A stretch of DNA of 6,608 bases from Halanaerobium sp041694515 (GCA_041694515.1 JASMSZ010000026.1:1-6608); one strand, 5' to 3'. Positions 1 to 6,115 are shown, numbered from the stretch's first letter. Translations and numbers: made by a program. Notes: a model not told the origin generated them from the sequence alone.

Positions 1-1
1 A

Positions 2-211
2 GAACTAGTGATTAAAATAGAAGGAATGAAATGTTTTTATTGCTTTACAGTAGTTGCTGATATTTTAAGAGAATTTGATGGTATTAAAGAAATTAGAGTT
101 GGTTTAAATAAAGGAAATGCAATTGTAAGATATGATAAAGGAAAAGTTAGTTCAGAAAAACTTCTTGAGAGCTTAAAAAAAGCAGGTTATAACGCTGTCC
201 CCAAAAATTAA
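2..211 (+). CDS. Heavy-metal-associated (HMA/CopZ-like) domain protein, 5'-partial
   Basis: This is a small cytosolic metal-binding protein of the HMA fold, the family of CopZ copper chaperones and the N-terminal domains of copper ATPases. The visible part reads IEGMKCFYC, matching the HMA loop GMxCxxC, with both metal-ligand cysteines three residues apart. It continues through a beta-alpha-beta pattern (AILREFDGIKEIRV-like, then AIVRYDKGKVSSEKLLESLKKAGY), which fits a complete HMA domain of about 70 residues. A GTG at 8 is available, but the frame is open to the window edge (Glu-Leu before it) and HMA proteins usually carry a few more residues ahead of the first strand. The true start is therefore probably just outside the window. 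CFYC is less usual than CxHC or CxNC, so the preferred metal is uncertain. The gene stops 45 bases before rnfC with no terminator between them, so read-through into the Rnf operon is possible. Confidence 0.85.
   Translation, partial: ELVIKIEGMKCFYCFTVVADILREFDGIKEIRVGLNKGNAIVRYDKGKVSSEKLLESLKKAGYNAVPKN
165..193 (+). promoter_or_regulatory. Candidate sigma-A promoter for the rnf operon, inside the HMA gene
   Basis: TTGAGA at 165-170 and TATAAC at 188-193 are each one base off the consensus -35 and -10 hexamers and are separated by exactly 17 bases. Transcription would start near position 200, giving a leader of about 57 bases before the rnfC GTG. It lies within the last codons of the HMA gene. 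The assignment rests on motif match and spacing only; in AT-rich DNA chance matches occur, though a 10/12 match at ideal spacing just upstream of an operon is a good candidate. Confidence 0.5.
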
Positions 212-256
212 TATGATTTTAAATCTAGAATAACACAATCGGGGTGAAATTATATA

Positions 257-1582
257 GTGAAAGCTTTGACTTTTAAACAGGGTATCCATCCTGAGTATAA
301 CAAAGAATTAACAAAGGATAAACCCTTAAAAAATGCGAAACGTCCTGAGGAAGTAATTATTTCTCTAAAACAGCATATTGGAGCACCTTTAAAAGTCCTG
401 GTAAAAAAAGGTGATCAGGTTGATCTGGGTCAGAAGATTGCAGATGGAGATAGTTTTGTCTGTGCACCAATTCATGCTTCTGTATCTGGAACTGTTAAGG
501 AAATTAGAAAAGTAACAGATCCAGGGGGGAATATTGTTGATGCTGTCGTTATTGAGTCAGCAGAAGAGGATAAACTCAACTCTGGTTTAGAAAAACATGA
601 TAATTTAGACCAACTTGATGCAGATCAAATCAGAAAAATCATCAGGGAGGCAGGAATAGTAGGTATGGGGGGAGCAATGTTCCCGACTCATGTAAAAGTT
701 TCCATTCCTGATGACAAAAGTGTTGACTACGTAATTTTAAATGGAGCCGAATGTGAGCCTTATCTAACAGTTGATTATCGGGTAATGGTGGAGAAACCAA
801 AGAGTATTGTCTTTGGTTTAAAAGCTCTAATGAAAGCTGCAGGTGCATCTACAGGTTTTATTGGTATTGAAGAAAATAAACCTGAAGCAATCGAGAGTAT
901 GCAGGATGCGGTTAACGATGAAGCTAATATTGAAGTTAAGATTTTAGAGACAAAGTATCCACAGGGTGGAGAAAAAATGTTAATTGAAGCTATTCTTGGT
1001 CGAGAAGTTCCGGCTGGAGGGCTGCCGCTTGATGTAGGAGTTGTGGTTAATAATACATCTACAGCAGCTGCAGTTGCAGATGCAATTAGAGATGGAAAGC
1101 CACTTTACGAAAGATCTATATCGATTACAGGCCGTGGAATTAATTCTCCCCAGAACTTGATTTATCGGATAGGTATAAATATTGGTGACCTGGTAGAAGA
1201 AGCGGGTGGCTTAAAAGATAATGCGGCCAAAGTAATTACAGGTGGACCTATGATGGGAGTGGCTCAAAAGAATTTAAATATTCCTGGAGTAAAGGGTACA
1301 TCCGGCATCCTGGTTTTAGTTGAGGATGAAGTTGAAGAATATGAACCTTCTCCCTGTATCAACTGTGCTAAGTGTGTTGATGCCTGTCCTATGTTTTTAA
1401 TGCCGACTCAACTGGCAAATTATGCAAAAAATGATATGGTAGACGAATTAGAAGAATGGCAGGTATTAAGCTGTGTTGAATGTGGTTCCTGTTCCTTTGT
1501 CTGTCCGGCTAAAATACCTCTGGTTCATCATCTGCGTCTTGGTAAGTCACAGGTTATGGCCAAAAAAAGAGAAAAGAATTAA
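257..1582 (+). CDS. rnfC: Rnf complex subunit C (RnfC), NADH-side iron-sulfur flavoprotein
   Basis: RnfC is the peripheral cytosolic subunit of the ferredoxin:NAD+ oxidoreductase (Rnf) complex and carries the NAD(H) and FMN site. The 441 residues match the family's usual length in anaerobic Firmicutes. After an N-terminal barrel-sandwich-like part (about 35-100) comes the NuoF-like Rossmann region with GMGGAMFPTHVK (136-147) and NGAECEPY (162-169), typical of the nucleotide-binding site, and YPQGGEK (234-240). A SLBB-like part follows. Two ferredoxin-type [4Fe-4S] motifs lie near the C terminus: C367-C370-C373-C377-P and C406-C409-C412-C416-P. All eight cysteines are present. The start is GTG at 257, preceded by GGGGTGA (241-247) at about 9 bases. 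It is the first gene of the rnfCDGEA operon; rnfD begins 15 bases after its stop. There is no fused RnfB domain. Confidence 0.97.
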   Translation: MKALTFKQGIHPEYNKELTKDKPLKNAKRPEEVIISLKQHIGAPLKVLVKKGDQVDLGQKIADGDSFVCAPIHASVSGTVKEIRKVTDPGGNIVDAVVIESAEEDKLNSGLEKHDNLDQLDADQIRKIIREAGIVGMGGAMFPTHVKVSIPDDKSVDYVILNGAECEPYLTVDYRVMVEKPKSIVFGLKALMKAAGASTGFIGIEENKPEAIESMQDAVNDEANIEVKILETKYPQGGEKMLIEAILGREVPAGGLPLDVGVVVNNTSTAAAVADAIRDGKPLYERSISITGRGINSPQNLIYRIGINIGDLVEEAGGLKDNAAKVITGGPMMGVAQKNLNIPGVKGTSGILVLVEDEVEEYEPSPCINCAKCVDACPMFLMPTQLANYAKNDMVDELEEWQVLSCVECGSCSFVCPAKIPLVHHLRLGKSQVMAKKREKN

Positions 1583-1597
1583 GGAGGATAATCAATA

Positions 1598-2506
1598 ATG
1601 AATAACGAATTAATTGTAACATCCTCACCACATGTCAGATCACAGGATTCAGTAAAAAAAATAATGTGGTCAGTTGTTATTGCTCTTTTGCCTGCAGTTT
1701 TTGCTGCTGTATATTTCTTTAAAGCAAGAGCACTATCTGTGATTCTGGCAGCTGTTGTTGGTGCAGTTTTAACAGAATACATATTTCAAAAAATAAGAAA
1801 TAAAAAGAATACGATCAAAGATGGAAGTGCAGTAGTTACTGGATTACTTCTGGCACTAACTCTTCCACCATCCATACCTCTCTGGACTGCATTTTTTGGT
1901 TCAATAGTGGCAATTGGACTTGGTAAACAGGTTTTTGGTGGAATCGGACAAAATCCATTTAATCCAGCCTTAGTTGGGAGAGCATTTTTAACAGCTTCTT
2001 ATCCAGTTTTAATGACTACCTGGACTGTAGATGGAGTTTCTTCTGCAACACCTTTAAGTCAGATGAAAATGGAAGGAATTGCAACTGATACCTGGAATCT
2101 TTTTGTTGGTCAGATTGGTGGTTCTCTGGGAGAAACATCAGCCATTGCATTATTACTAGGTTTTTCGTATCTCTTATATAAAGGCTATGTCAACTGGAGA
2201 ATACCTCTGGCAATGGTTGGAACAGTATTTTTAGGTACTTTTGCTTTTGGTTCTGATCCGATTTTTCATCTTTTTGCAGGTGGACTGATGTTAGGTGCTT
2301 TATTTATGGCGACTGACATGGTTTCAAGTCCAACTACAAAATTAGGACGCTGGATTTTTGGTCTTGGAGCCGGATTGCTTGTAGTGATAATCCGCCTCTG
2401 GGGTGGTTATCCAGAAGGTGTAATGTACAGTATTTTATTGATGAATACAGCAGTACCATTAATAAACAGATATACAAGACCCCGAAGTTTAGGAGAGGTG
2501 AGATAA
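1598..2506 (+). CDS. rnfD: Rnf complex subunit D (RnfD), flavinylated membrane subunit
   Basis: RnfD is an integral membrane subunit of the Rnf complex and belongs to the NqrB/RnfD family. It carries a covalently attached FMN and is thought to take part in the ion-translocating step. The 302 residues contain many hydrophobic segments (first at about 23-41 and 46-63, last at about 273-290), as expected for a multi-pass protein. The conserved block GGIGQNPFNPALVGRAF (114-130) and the TDMVSSPTT loop (239-247) are family signatures. SSATPL (148-153) holds Thr151, the expected FMN-phosphoester residue; the commoner form is SGAT, so a Gly is replaced by Ser here. The ribosome binding site AAGGAGGA (1581-1588) is close to ideal, and the ATG at 1598 is clear. 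The stop directly abuts the rnfG start, which suggests translational coupling. Confidence 0.96.
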   Translation: MNNELIVTSSPHVRSQDSVKKIMWSVVIALLPAVFAAVYFFKARALSVILAAVVGAVLTEYIFQKIRNKKNTIKDGSAVVTGLLLALTLPPSIPLWTAFFGSIVAIGLGKQVFGGIGQNPFNPALVGRAFLTASYPVLMTTWTVDGVSSATPLSQMKMEGIATDTWNLFVGQIGGSLGETSAIALLLGFSYLLYKGYVNWRIPLAMVGTVFLGTFAFGSDPIFHLFAGGLMLGALFMATDMVSSPTTKLGRWIFGLGAGLLVVIIRLWGGYPEGVMYSILLMNTAVPLINRYTRPRSLGEVR

Positions 2507-3067
2507 ATGGAAAAGAACAGTACAAAAGCCATGATTATAACCTTAGCCACTATTGGTATAATTTCCGCTATATTATTGACCTTTGTTTACCAGTGGACAA
2601 TTCCATATATTGAGGCCAATCAGGAAGAAACAAGAAGAATTGCAATTAATGAAGTTTTACCCACAGCGGAAGAAATCAATCAGGTAGAAAGAGAGAGTCA
2701 GATTTTTTACGAAGGTTATGACAGTAGTGGTAATCGAGTAGGGATGGCATACCAGCACAGTGGTGGTGGCTACAATGGACCGATTGAATTAATGATCGGA
2801 GTTGATCTGGAAGCAGAAGAAATTACCCGCATCAGTATCTTAAATCATCAGGAAACTCCCGGTCTGGGAGCTCGAATTACAGAAGAGGAATATAAAAGCA
2901 ATTTTGCCGGCAAACCCTTTGGTGATTATGTAGTTGTTAAAACTCCTCCCTCGGAAACTATGGAAGTCCAGGCGGTTGCAGGAGCTACTATTTCTTCAGC
3001 CAACACCACCAGAATTGTGGAGGAAGCTGTCAGTATGATCAATAATGCCTATGGAGGTGGAAGTTAA
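2507..3067 (+). CDS. rnfG: Rnf complex subunit G (RnfG), extracytoplasmic FMN-binding subunit
   Basis: RnfG is anchored by one N-terminal membrane helix (about 8-30), with an FMN-binding domain outside the cytoplasmic membrane. FMN is attached to a threonine by the ApbE/Ftp flavin transferase, so an apbE gene should exist elsewhere in the genome. The 186 residues are typical in length. The domain shows HQETPGLGARI (114-124), a strongly conserved family motif, and the attachment site AGATISS (158-164) with Thr161 as the likely acceptor. The usual context is D-x-x-S/T-G-A-T; here the Asp position is Gln155 and the Ser/Thr position is Ala158, a variant that keeps G-A-T. The ATG follows the rnfD stop with no gap, preceded by AGGAGAGGTG (2491-2500). 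The last base of its stop codon is the first base of the rnfE start. Confidence 0.95.
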   Translation: MEKNSTKAMIITLATIGIISAILLTFVYQWTIPYIEANQEETRRIAINEVLPTAEEINQVERESQIFYEGYDSSGNRVGMAYQHSGGGYNGPIELMIGVDLEAEEITRISILNHQETPGLGARITEEEYKSNFAGKPFGDYVVVKTPPSETMEVQAVAGATISSANTTRIVEEAVSMINNAYGGGS

Positions 3068-3693
3068 TGGCCGTTAAAGCAAAACAGTTAATTTCTGATT
3101 TTAAAAATGGGCTCTGGCAGGAAAATCCTATTTTTCGTCTTGTTATTGGTATGTGTCCAACTCTTGCTGTAACTAATACTATGGTAAATGGGTTGGCGAT
3201 GGGATTAGCAACTTCTTTTGTTCTCATTTCTTCAGAAATTGTGGTTTCCTTAATTAAAAAATTGATTCCTGGTGATGTTAGAATACCAAGTTACATATTA
3301 ATTATTGCAACATTTGTTACTTTTGTTGACTATTTCTTAAAAGCTTTTTATCCTTCTATTGCTGCTTCATTAAGTTTATTTGTACCCTTAATAGTTGTTA
3401 ACTGTCTAATATTAGGAAGACAGGAAACTTTTGCGTCTCAGAATCCTGTTCATCGGTCCTTTGCAGATGCCCTGGGAATGGGAATTGGTTTTACATGGGC
3501 CTTATTGTTATTGAGTGCAGTCAGAGAATTATTTGGTATGGGTTCAATGTTTGGACTACAAATACTGGGGGACTGGTATAGACCGATGGTTATTATGGTA
3601 TTACCTGCAGGTGCATTCATTACTCTGGGTATTTTAATAGCAATTATGAATGTGATTGGTAAAAATGCTACAAATAATACTACTTGTCACTAA
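3067..3693 (+). CDS. rnfE: Rnf complex subunit E (RnfE), membrane subunit
   Basis: RnfE is one of two homologous, inverted-topology membrane subunits (RnfA and RnfE, like NqrE and NqrD). Together they form a symmetric core that holds an intramembrane iron-sulfur centre. The 208 residues include the two half-motifs with the ligand cysteines: GMCPTLAVTN (Cys30) and VNCLILGRQE (Cys113). About six hydrophobic segments can be read. The start overlaps the rnfG stop by one base (TAATG), with GGAGGTGG (3053-3060) as ribosome binding site, so translation is probably coupled to rnfG. The C-terminal tail (KNATNNTTCH) is polar and ends in Cys-His; I attach no function to it. RnfE is distinguished from RnfA by the NPVHRSFADALGMG segment (126-139). 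Confidence 0.95.
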   Translation: MAVKAKQLISDFKNGLWQENPIFRLVIGMCPTLAVTNTMVNGLAMGLATSFVLISSEIVVSLIKKLIPGDVRIPSYILIIATFVTFVDYFLKAFYPSIAASLSLFVPLIVVNCLILGRQETFASQNPVHRSFADALGMGIGFTWALLLLSAVRELFGMGSMFGLQILGDWYRPMVIMVLPAGAFITLGILIAIMNVIGKNATNNTTCH

Positions 3694-3708
3694 CAGGAGG
3701 AATTAAAG

Positions 3709-4299
3709 ATGTCAGAATTCACTCAACTTGTTCTACTCTTTTTTGGAACAGTTTTTGTTAATAACTTTATCTTAGTTAGATTTTTAGGGATTTGTCCTTT
3801 TTTAGGTGTATCAAAACAGGTAGAGACTGCCATGGGGATGGGTTTAGCAACAACATTTGTTATGACTTTAACTGGTGCTGCAACATGGCTGATTAACACC
3901 TATATTTTAGAAGCATTAAATTTACCATTTTTACAGTATGTATCTTTCATTATAGTAATTGCATCTCTGGTCCAGTTTGTAGAGATGTTTATTAAGAAAA
4001 CAAGTCCTGTACTTTATAAATCGTTAGGAATTTTTCTACCATTAATCACAACAAACTGTGCAATCTTAGGTCTGGCGCTGCTAATTCCACTCAATGGATA
4101 TAGTTTTATCGGTAGTACAGTTTTTGGGTTTGGTGCCGGAATTGGTTTTACTCTGGCGATTGTATTGATGGCAGGACTGAGAGAAAAATTAGAATTTGGC
4201 GATGTACCGGGAGTATTAAAAGGTGTGCCAGTAACTTTGATTATTGCTGGTATTATGGCGATGGCTTTTATGGGTTTTTCTGGTTTAATAACTATATAA
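3709..4299 (+). CDS. rnfA: Rnf complex subunit A (RnfA), membrane subunit
   Basis: RnfA is the partner of RnfE in the membrane core of the Rnf complex. The 196 residues are nearly all hydrophobic segments, with the family motifs NNFILVRFLGICPFLGVS (18-35, Cys29) and TTNCAILG (114-121, Cys117). These are the two cysteines expected to complete the intramembrane iron-sulfur site with Cys30 and Cys113 of RnfE. The GFTLAIVLMAGLREKLE stretch (146-162) is also typical. A perfect AGGAGG (3695-3700) lies 8 bases before the ATG. In the standard anaerobe order C-D-G-E-A-B the next gene should be rnfB, but a metal transporter follows after an 85-base gap with no obvious terminator. Confidence 0.96.
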   Translation: MSEFTQLVLLFFGTVFVNNFILVRFLGICPFLGVSKQVETAMGMGLATTFVMTLTGAATWLINTYILEALNLPFLQYVSFIIVIASLVQFVEMFIKKTSPVLYKSLGIFLPLITTNCAILGLALLIPLNGYSFIGSTVFGFGAGIGFTLAIVLMAGLREKLEFGDVPGVLKGVPVTLIIAGIMAMAFMGFSGLITI

Positions 4300-4384
4300 T
4301 ATTTATCAATTTAAGGAATTAAATAATTTTCAGATGTAGAAAATTGAGTTGTTAAAATGTTATAAGAAATTAAGGATGATAAAA

Positions 4385-5125
4385 ATGAATTATTTGTTAT
4401 ATGTATCCCTTATTGGTTTCTTTTCTGGTACATTAGGAACTGTGGGTGGTGGCTTAATTGTATTATTAGTTAGAGAAATCAAAACTAAATTTTTAAGTAT
4501 AATTTTAGGTATTTCCGCAGGGATTATGACAGTTGTAATTTTTTTAGATCTGATTCCTGAAGCACAGATAACCGGTTCAATCTGGAGCAGTCTAACTGGA
4601 TTATTTTTAGGAGCTATGTTAATTAGTATTTTAGATATGTTATTTCCGCATCAAAATTTTGTTTCAATAGATGATGATGAGAGTCATTATTTAAAGGCCG
4701 GTATTCTGCTGGCAGTTGGTATTGCTCTGCATAATATACCTGAGGGTTTAGCAATTGGAGCTGGTTATAGTTCTGCTGATAATTTAGGTCTGGGTTTAGC
4801 TGTGATTATGGCTGTACAAAATTTTCCAGAAGGAATGGCAGTTGCTACCACTTTGAGTTTAGCAGGTTTAAAGAATGTAGAAGTTATTTTAATTACATTG
4901 TTGTCTGGTATTCCTATGGGTATAGGTTCTTTTCTGGGAGCTTATTTAGGAAATATTTCAAATCTGAGTTTATCTATTTCTTTAGGTCTGGCAGCTGGAG
5001 CAATGTTATATATTACATTTGATGGGCTTATTCCTGATGCACATAAAAAAGCTGAAGGATACACAGCAATTTTTGGTATTATAAACGGTGTTTTTTTGGG
5101 ATTGATTTTAAGCAACTTTTTATAA
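4385..5125 (+). CDS. ZIP-family divalent metal transporter, GufA-like
   Basis: This is a polytopic membrane protein of the ZIP family, whose members move Zn2+ and other divalent metals toward the cytoplasm. With the start chosen here it is 246 residues, with about eight hydrophobic segments. The family's metal-site helices are clear: HNIPEG at 116-121 and QNFPEG at 145-150. In ZupT-type members the second motif begins with His; Gln there is, as I recall, typical of the GufA/ZIP11 subgroup. A short acidic/His loop (IDDDESHY, 95-102) lies between helices 3 and 4, where ZIP proteins often have metal-binding residues. I chose the ATG at 4385 because AAGGAT (4372-4377) is well placed for it; TTG at 4349 and ATG at 4376 are in frame but lack a good upstream site and would add a charged, non-family extension. 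No terminator separates it from rnfA, so it may be part of the same transcript. The substrate cannot be told from sequence. Confidence 0.9.
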   Translation: MNYLLYVSLIGFFSGTLGTVGGGLIVLLVREIKTKFLSIILGISAGIMTVVIFLDLIPEAQITGSIWSSLTGLFLGAMLISILDMLFPHQNFVSIDDDESHYLKAGILLAVGIALHNIPEGLAIGAGYSSADNLGLGLAVIMAVQNFPEGMAVATTLSLAGLKNVEVILITLLSGIPMGIGSFLGAYLGNISNLSLSISLGLAAGAMLYITFDGLIPDAHKKAEGYTAIFGIINGVFLGLILSNFL

Positions 5126-5173
5126 TTTGACAGTCACACATTATGGAAACGTAAATTTTTAAGGGAGATAAAA

Positions 5174-5596
5174 ATGAGCAAAGCATGGGAACTCATGACA
5201 TTTTATGATAAGGTTTTAATTGTGATTATAGCTATCATTTCATTATCATTTATATTATTTCCAAATAGTATTCTGAATCATAATAATAAGGAAGATGAAT
5301 ATATTATTGTTGTCCAAACAGCTGATGGAATACAAAAACAAATAAAAATGAATGAAACTTATCAAAATGAACCTTTAATTATTGAGGCAGATGGTCCAAT
5401 TGGAACTACAATTATTGAGGCACATAATGGTAGAGTAAGAGTTAAAAAAGCACCACCAGCTGATTTATTAAGAATTGATGAAAAAATTGGGTGGATTAGT
5501 GAACCAGGACCTTCAATTATATGTGTCCCAAATAAATTAGCTATCTGGATTGAAGAGAGTAAATCTGAACAGGCATTAGATGGTATGTCATGGTAA
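5174..5596 (+). CDS. Membrane-anchored NusG domain II-like protein
   Basis: The 140-residue protein has one N-terminal membrane helix (about 13-30) and a soluble, probably extracytoplasmic domain from about 42 to 128. The end of that domain, GRVRVKKAP...IGWISEPGPSIICVPNKLAIWIE (86-127), matches the NusG_II family pattern: a GRVRV strand, a G-W-I-S-x-P-G turn, then S-I-x-C-x-P-N. Such proteins are often found next to Rnf genes, ApbE-type flavin transferases and Gx-type membrane proteins, which fits this place; their function is not established. Family members I recall carry a C-x-D-x-x-C segment before GWIS; here that stretch (91-105) has none, so only Cys117 remains. The ribosome binding site GGGAG (5163-5167) is well placed. 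The 48-base gap after the ZIP gene contains TTGACA at 5127 but no matching -10. The assignment is to the domain family only. Confidence 0.72.
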   Translation: MSKAWELMTFYDKVLIVIIAIISLSFILFPNSILNHNNKEDEYIIVVQTADGIQKQIKMNETYQNEPLIIEADGPIGTTIIEAHNGRVRVKKAPPADLLRIDEKIGWISEPGPSIICVPNKLAIWIEESKSEQALDGMSW

Positions 5597-5664
5597 ATCT
5601 AAATATTTACATTTAATAATAAATTATGATGTAGAATTTATAAGAAAGTTTTTGCCGAAAGGGG

Positions 5665-5673
5665 TGATATAAT
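5665..5673 (+). promoter_or_regulatory. Candidate extended -10 promoter upstream of the csoR-like gene
   Basis: TGATATAAT is a perfect TATAAT hexamer (5668-5673) preceded by TG one base away, an extended -10 element that can work with a poor -35. The region 17 bases upstream has no recognisable -35. Transcription from here would begin near 5680 and run through the GGTAT repeats to the CsoR-like gene, with a leader of about 160 bases. The same bases also form the spacing and start of a possible small ORF, so the two readings compete. Confidence 0.35.
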
Positions 5674-5719
5674 GCTTAAATATTGGATATTTGGAAGAAA
5701 AGTATCTCTTGAAAATTAA
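5672..5719 (+). CDS. Possible 15-residue small ORF
   Basis: An ATG at 5672 preceded by GAAAGGGGTGAT (5658-5669), a good ribosome binding site at proper distance, opens a 15-codon frame: MLKYWIFGRKVSLEN, then TAA. The predicted peptide is mildly hydrophobic then basic. I recognise no family. It lies between the NusG_II-like gene and the CsoR-like gene and could be a leader peptide, a small membrane-associated peptide, or a chance frame in an AT-rich gap. The only real support is the ribosome binding site, and GGGGTGA is very like the sites used by rnfC and the CsoR-like gene in this window. Confidence 0.28.
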   Translation: MLKYWIFGRKVSLEN

Positions 5720-5729
5720 ATTAGAGTGT

Positions 5730-5767
5730 GGTATATTATTGGTATACGGTATTGGGGTATAGTGTAT
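5730..5767 (+). promoter_or_regulatory. GGTAT repeat cluster, candidate CsoR-type operator
   Basis: GGTAT occurs at 5730, 5741, 5748 and 5756, followed by GTGTAT at 5762, all within 38 bases. The segment also holds the palindrome GTATAC (5742-5747) and two overlapping TATAGT hexamers (5758-5763 and 5765-5770) that could be -10 elements. CsoR/RcnR-family operators are built from G- or C-tracts flanked by TAT/ATA (for example TAC...GGGGTAT), and GTATTGGGGTATAG resembles this class. It lies 73-110 bases ahead of the CsoR-like start, so self-regulation is a reasonable inference. No binding is shown by the sequence. Confidence 0.4.
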
Positions 5768-5839
5768 AGTCATTAAATAAATTTTTGTAGATTATAGGAG
5801 ATTTTTTATTAAACAGTAATATTAAAATGGGGTGGTTAT

Positions 5840-6115
5840 ATGAATTCATTATGTGATCTAGATAAAAAAGACTTAAAAGCCCGGTTAAAAAGGATAGAAG
5901 GCCAGGTTCGTGGGTTGCAGAGGATGATAGAAGAAGATAAATATTGTGTTGATATTTTATATCAGATCAATGCTGTACAGGGGGGACTTAAAAAAGTTGG
6001 TTTAAAAATTCTGGATAAACACGTCCACGGCTGTGTTCAAAGAGCAGTTAAAGATGAAGAGGGAGATAAAGTTATAGATGAATTAATGGGTGTGCTGTCC
6101 AAGTTTACAGATTAA
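5840..6115 (+). CDS. csoR: CsoR/RcnR-family metal-responsive repressor, probable Cu(I) sensor
   Basis: This 91-residue all-helical repressor belongs to the CsoR/RcnR/FrmR/CstR family, whose tetramers leave DNA on binding metal or another effector. The N-terminal LKARLKRIEGQVRGLQRMIEED segment (12-33) is the family DNA-contact helix signature. Effector-site residues are Cys36 (KYCVDIL), His61 and Cys65 (HVHGC). This is the Cys-His-Cys trigonal Cu(I) site of CsoR, at the same residue numbers as in M. tuberculosis CsoR. The second-shell Tyr35 and Glu81 are also conserved. RcnR/InrS use a different His/Cys pattern with an N-terminal His, and CstR lacks the His, so Cu(I) sensing is the best call. 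An extra Cys5 and His63 are present. The ATG at 5840 follows GGGGTGG (5829-5835). No copA or copZ is adjacent downstream; its targets may include the GGTAT cluster ahead of it and genes outside the window. Confidence 0.9.
   Translation: MNSLCDLDKKDLKARLKRIEGQVRGLQRMIEEDKYCVDILYQINAVQGGLKKVGLKILDKHVHGCVQRAVKDEEGDKVIDELMGVLSKFTD

Noticed and set aside
642..848. Antisense open frame inside rnfC
   Set aside because: It lies opposite a strongly conserved part of rnfC, has no ribosome binding site of note, and its translation resembles no family. The short antisense frames at 1579-1782, 2334-2525 and 3039-3227 were rejected for the same reason.
4311..4339. AAGGA followed by ATG at 4334 after rnfA, as a possible rnfB start
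   Set aside because: The ATG is followed at once by TAG, and no cysteine-rich reading frame can be found in any frame of the gap.
4349..4384. Upstream TTG start for the ZIP gene, adding 12 residues
   Set aside because: The added stretch (LKCYKKLRMIK) is charged and unlike the family's N terminus, and the ribosome binding site AAGGAT fits the ATG at 4385 instead.
5127..5156. TTGACA between the ZIP and NusG_II-like genes as a promoter
   Set aside because: The -35 is perfect, but at 17-18 bases there is only CGTAAA or GTAAAT, a poor -10; not enough to call.
5620..5640. TAAATT...AATTTA inverted repeat after the NusG_II-like gene as a terminator
   Set aside because: The stem is only A-T pairs with a 9-base loop and no T-run after it; expected by chance in this sequence.
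5807..5812. TTGTAG-16-TATTAA as a promoter next to csoR
   Set aside because: It matches the consensus at only 7 of 12 positions, which is near background in AT-rich DNA.
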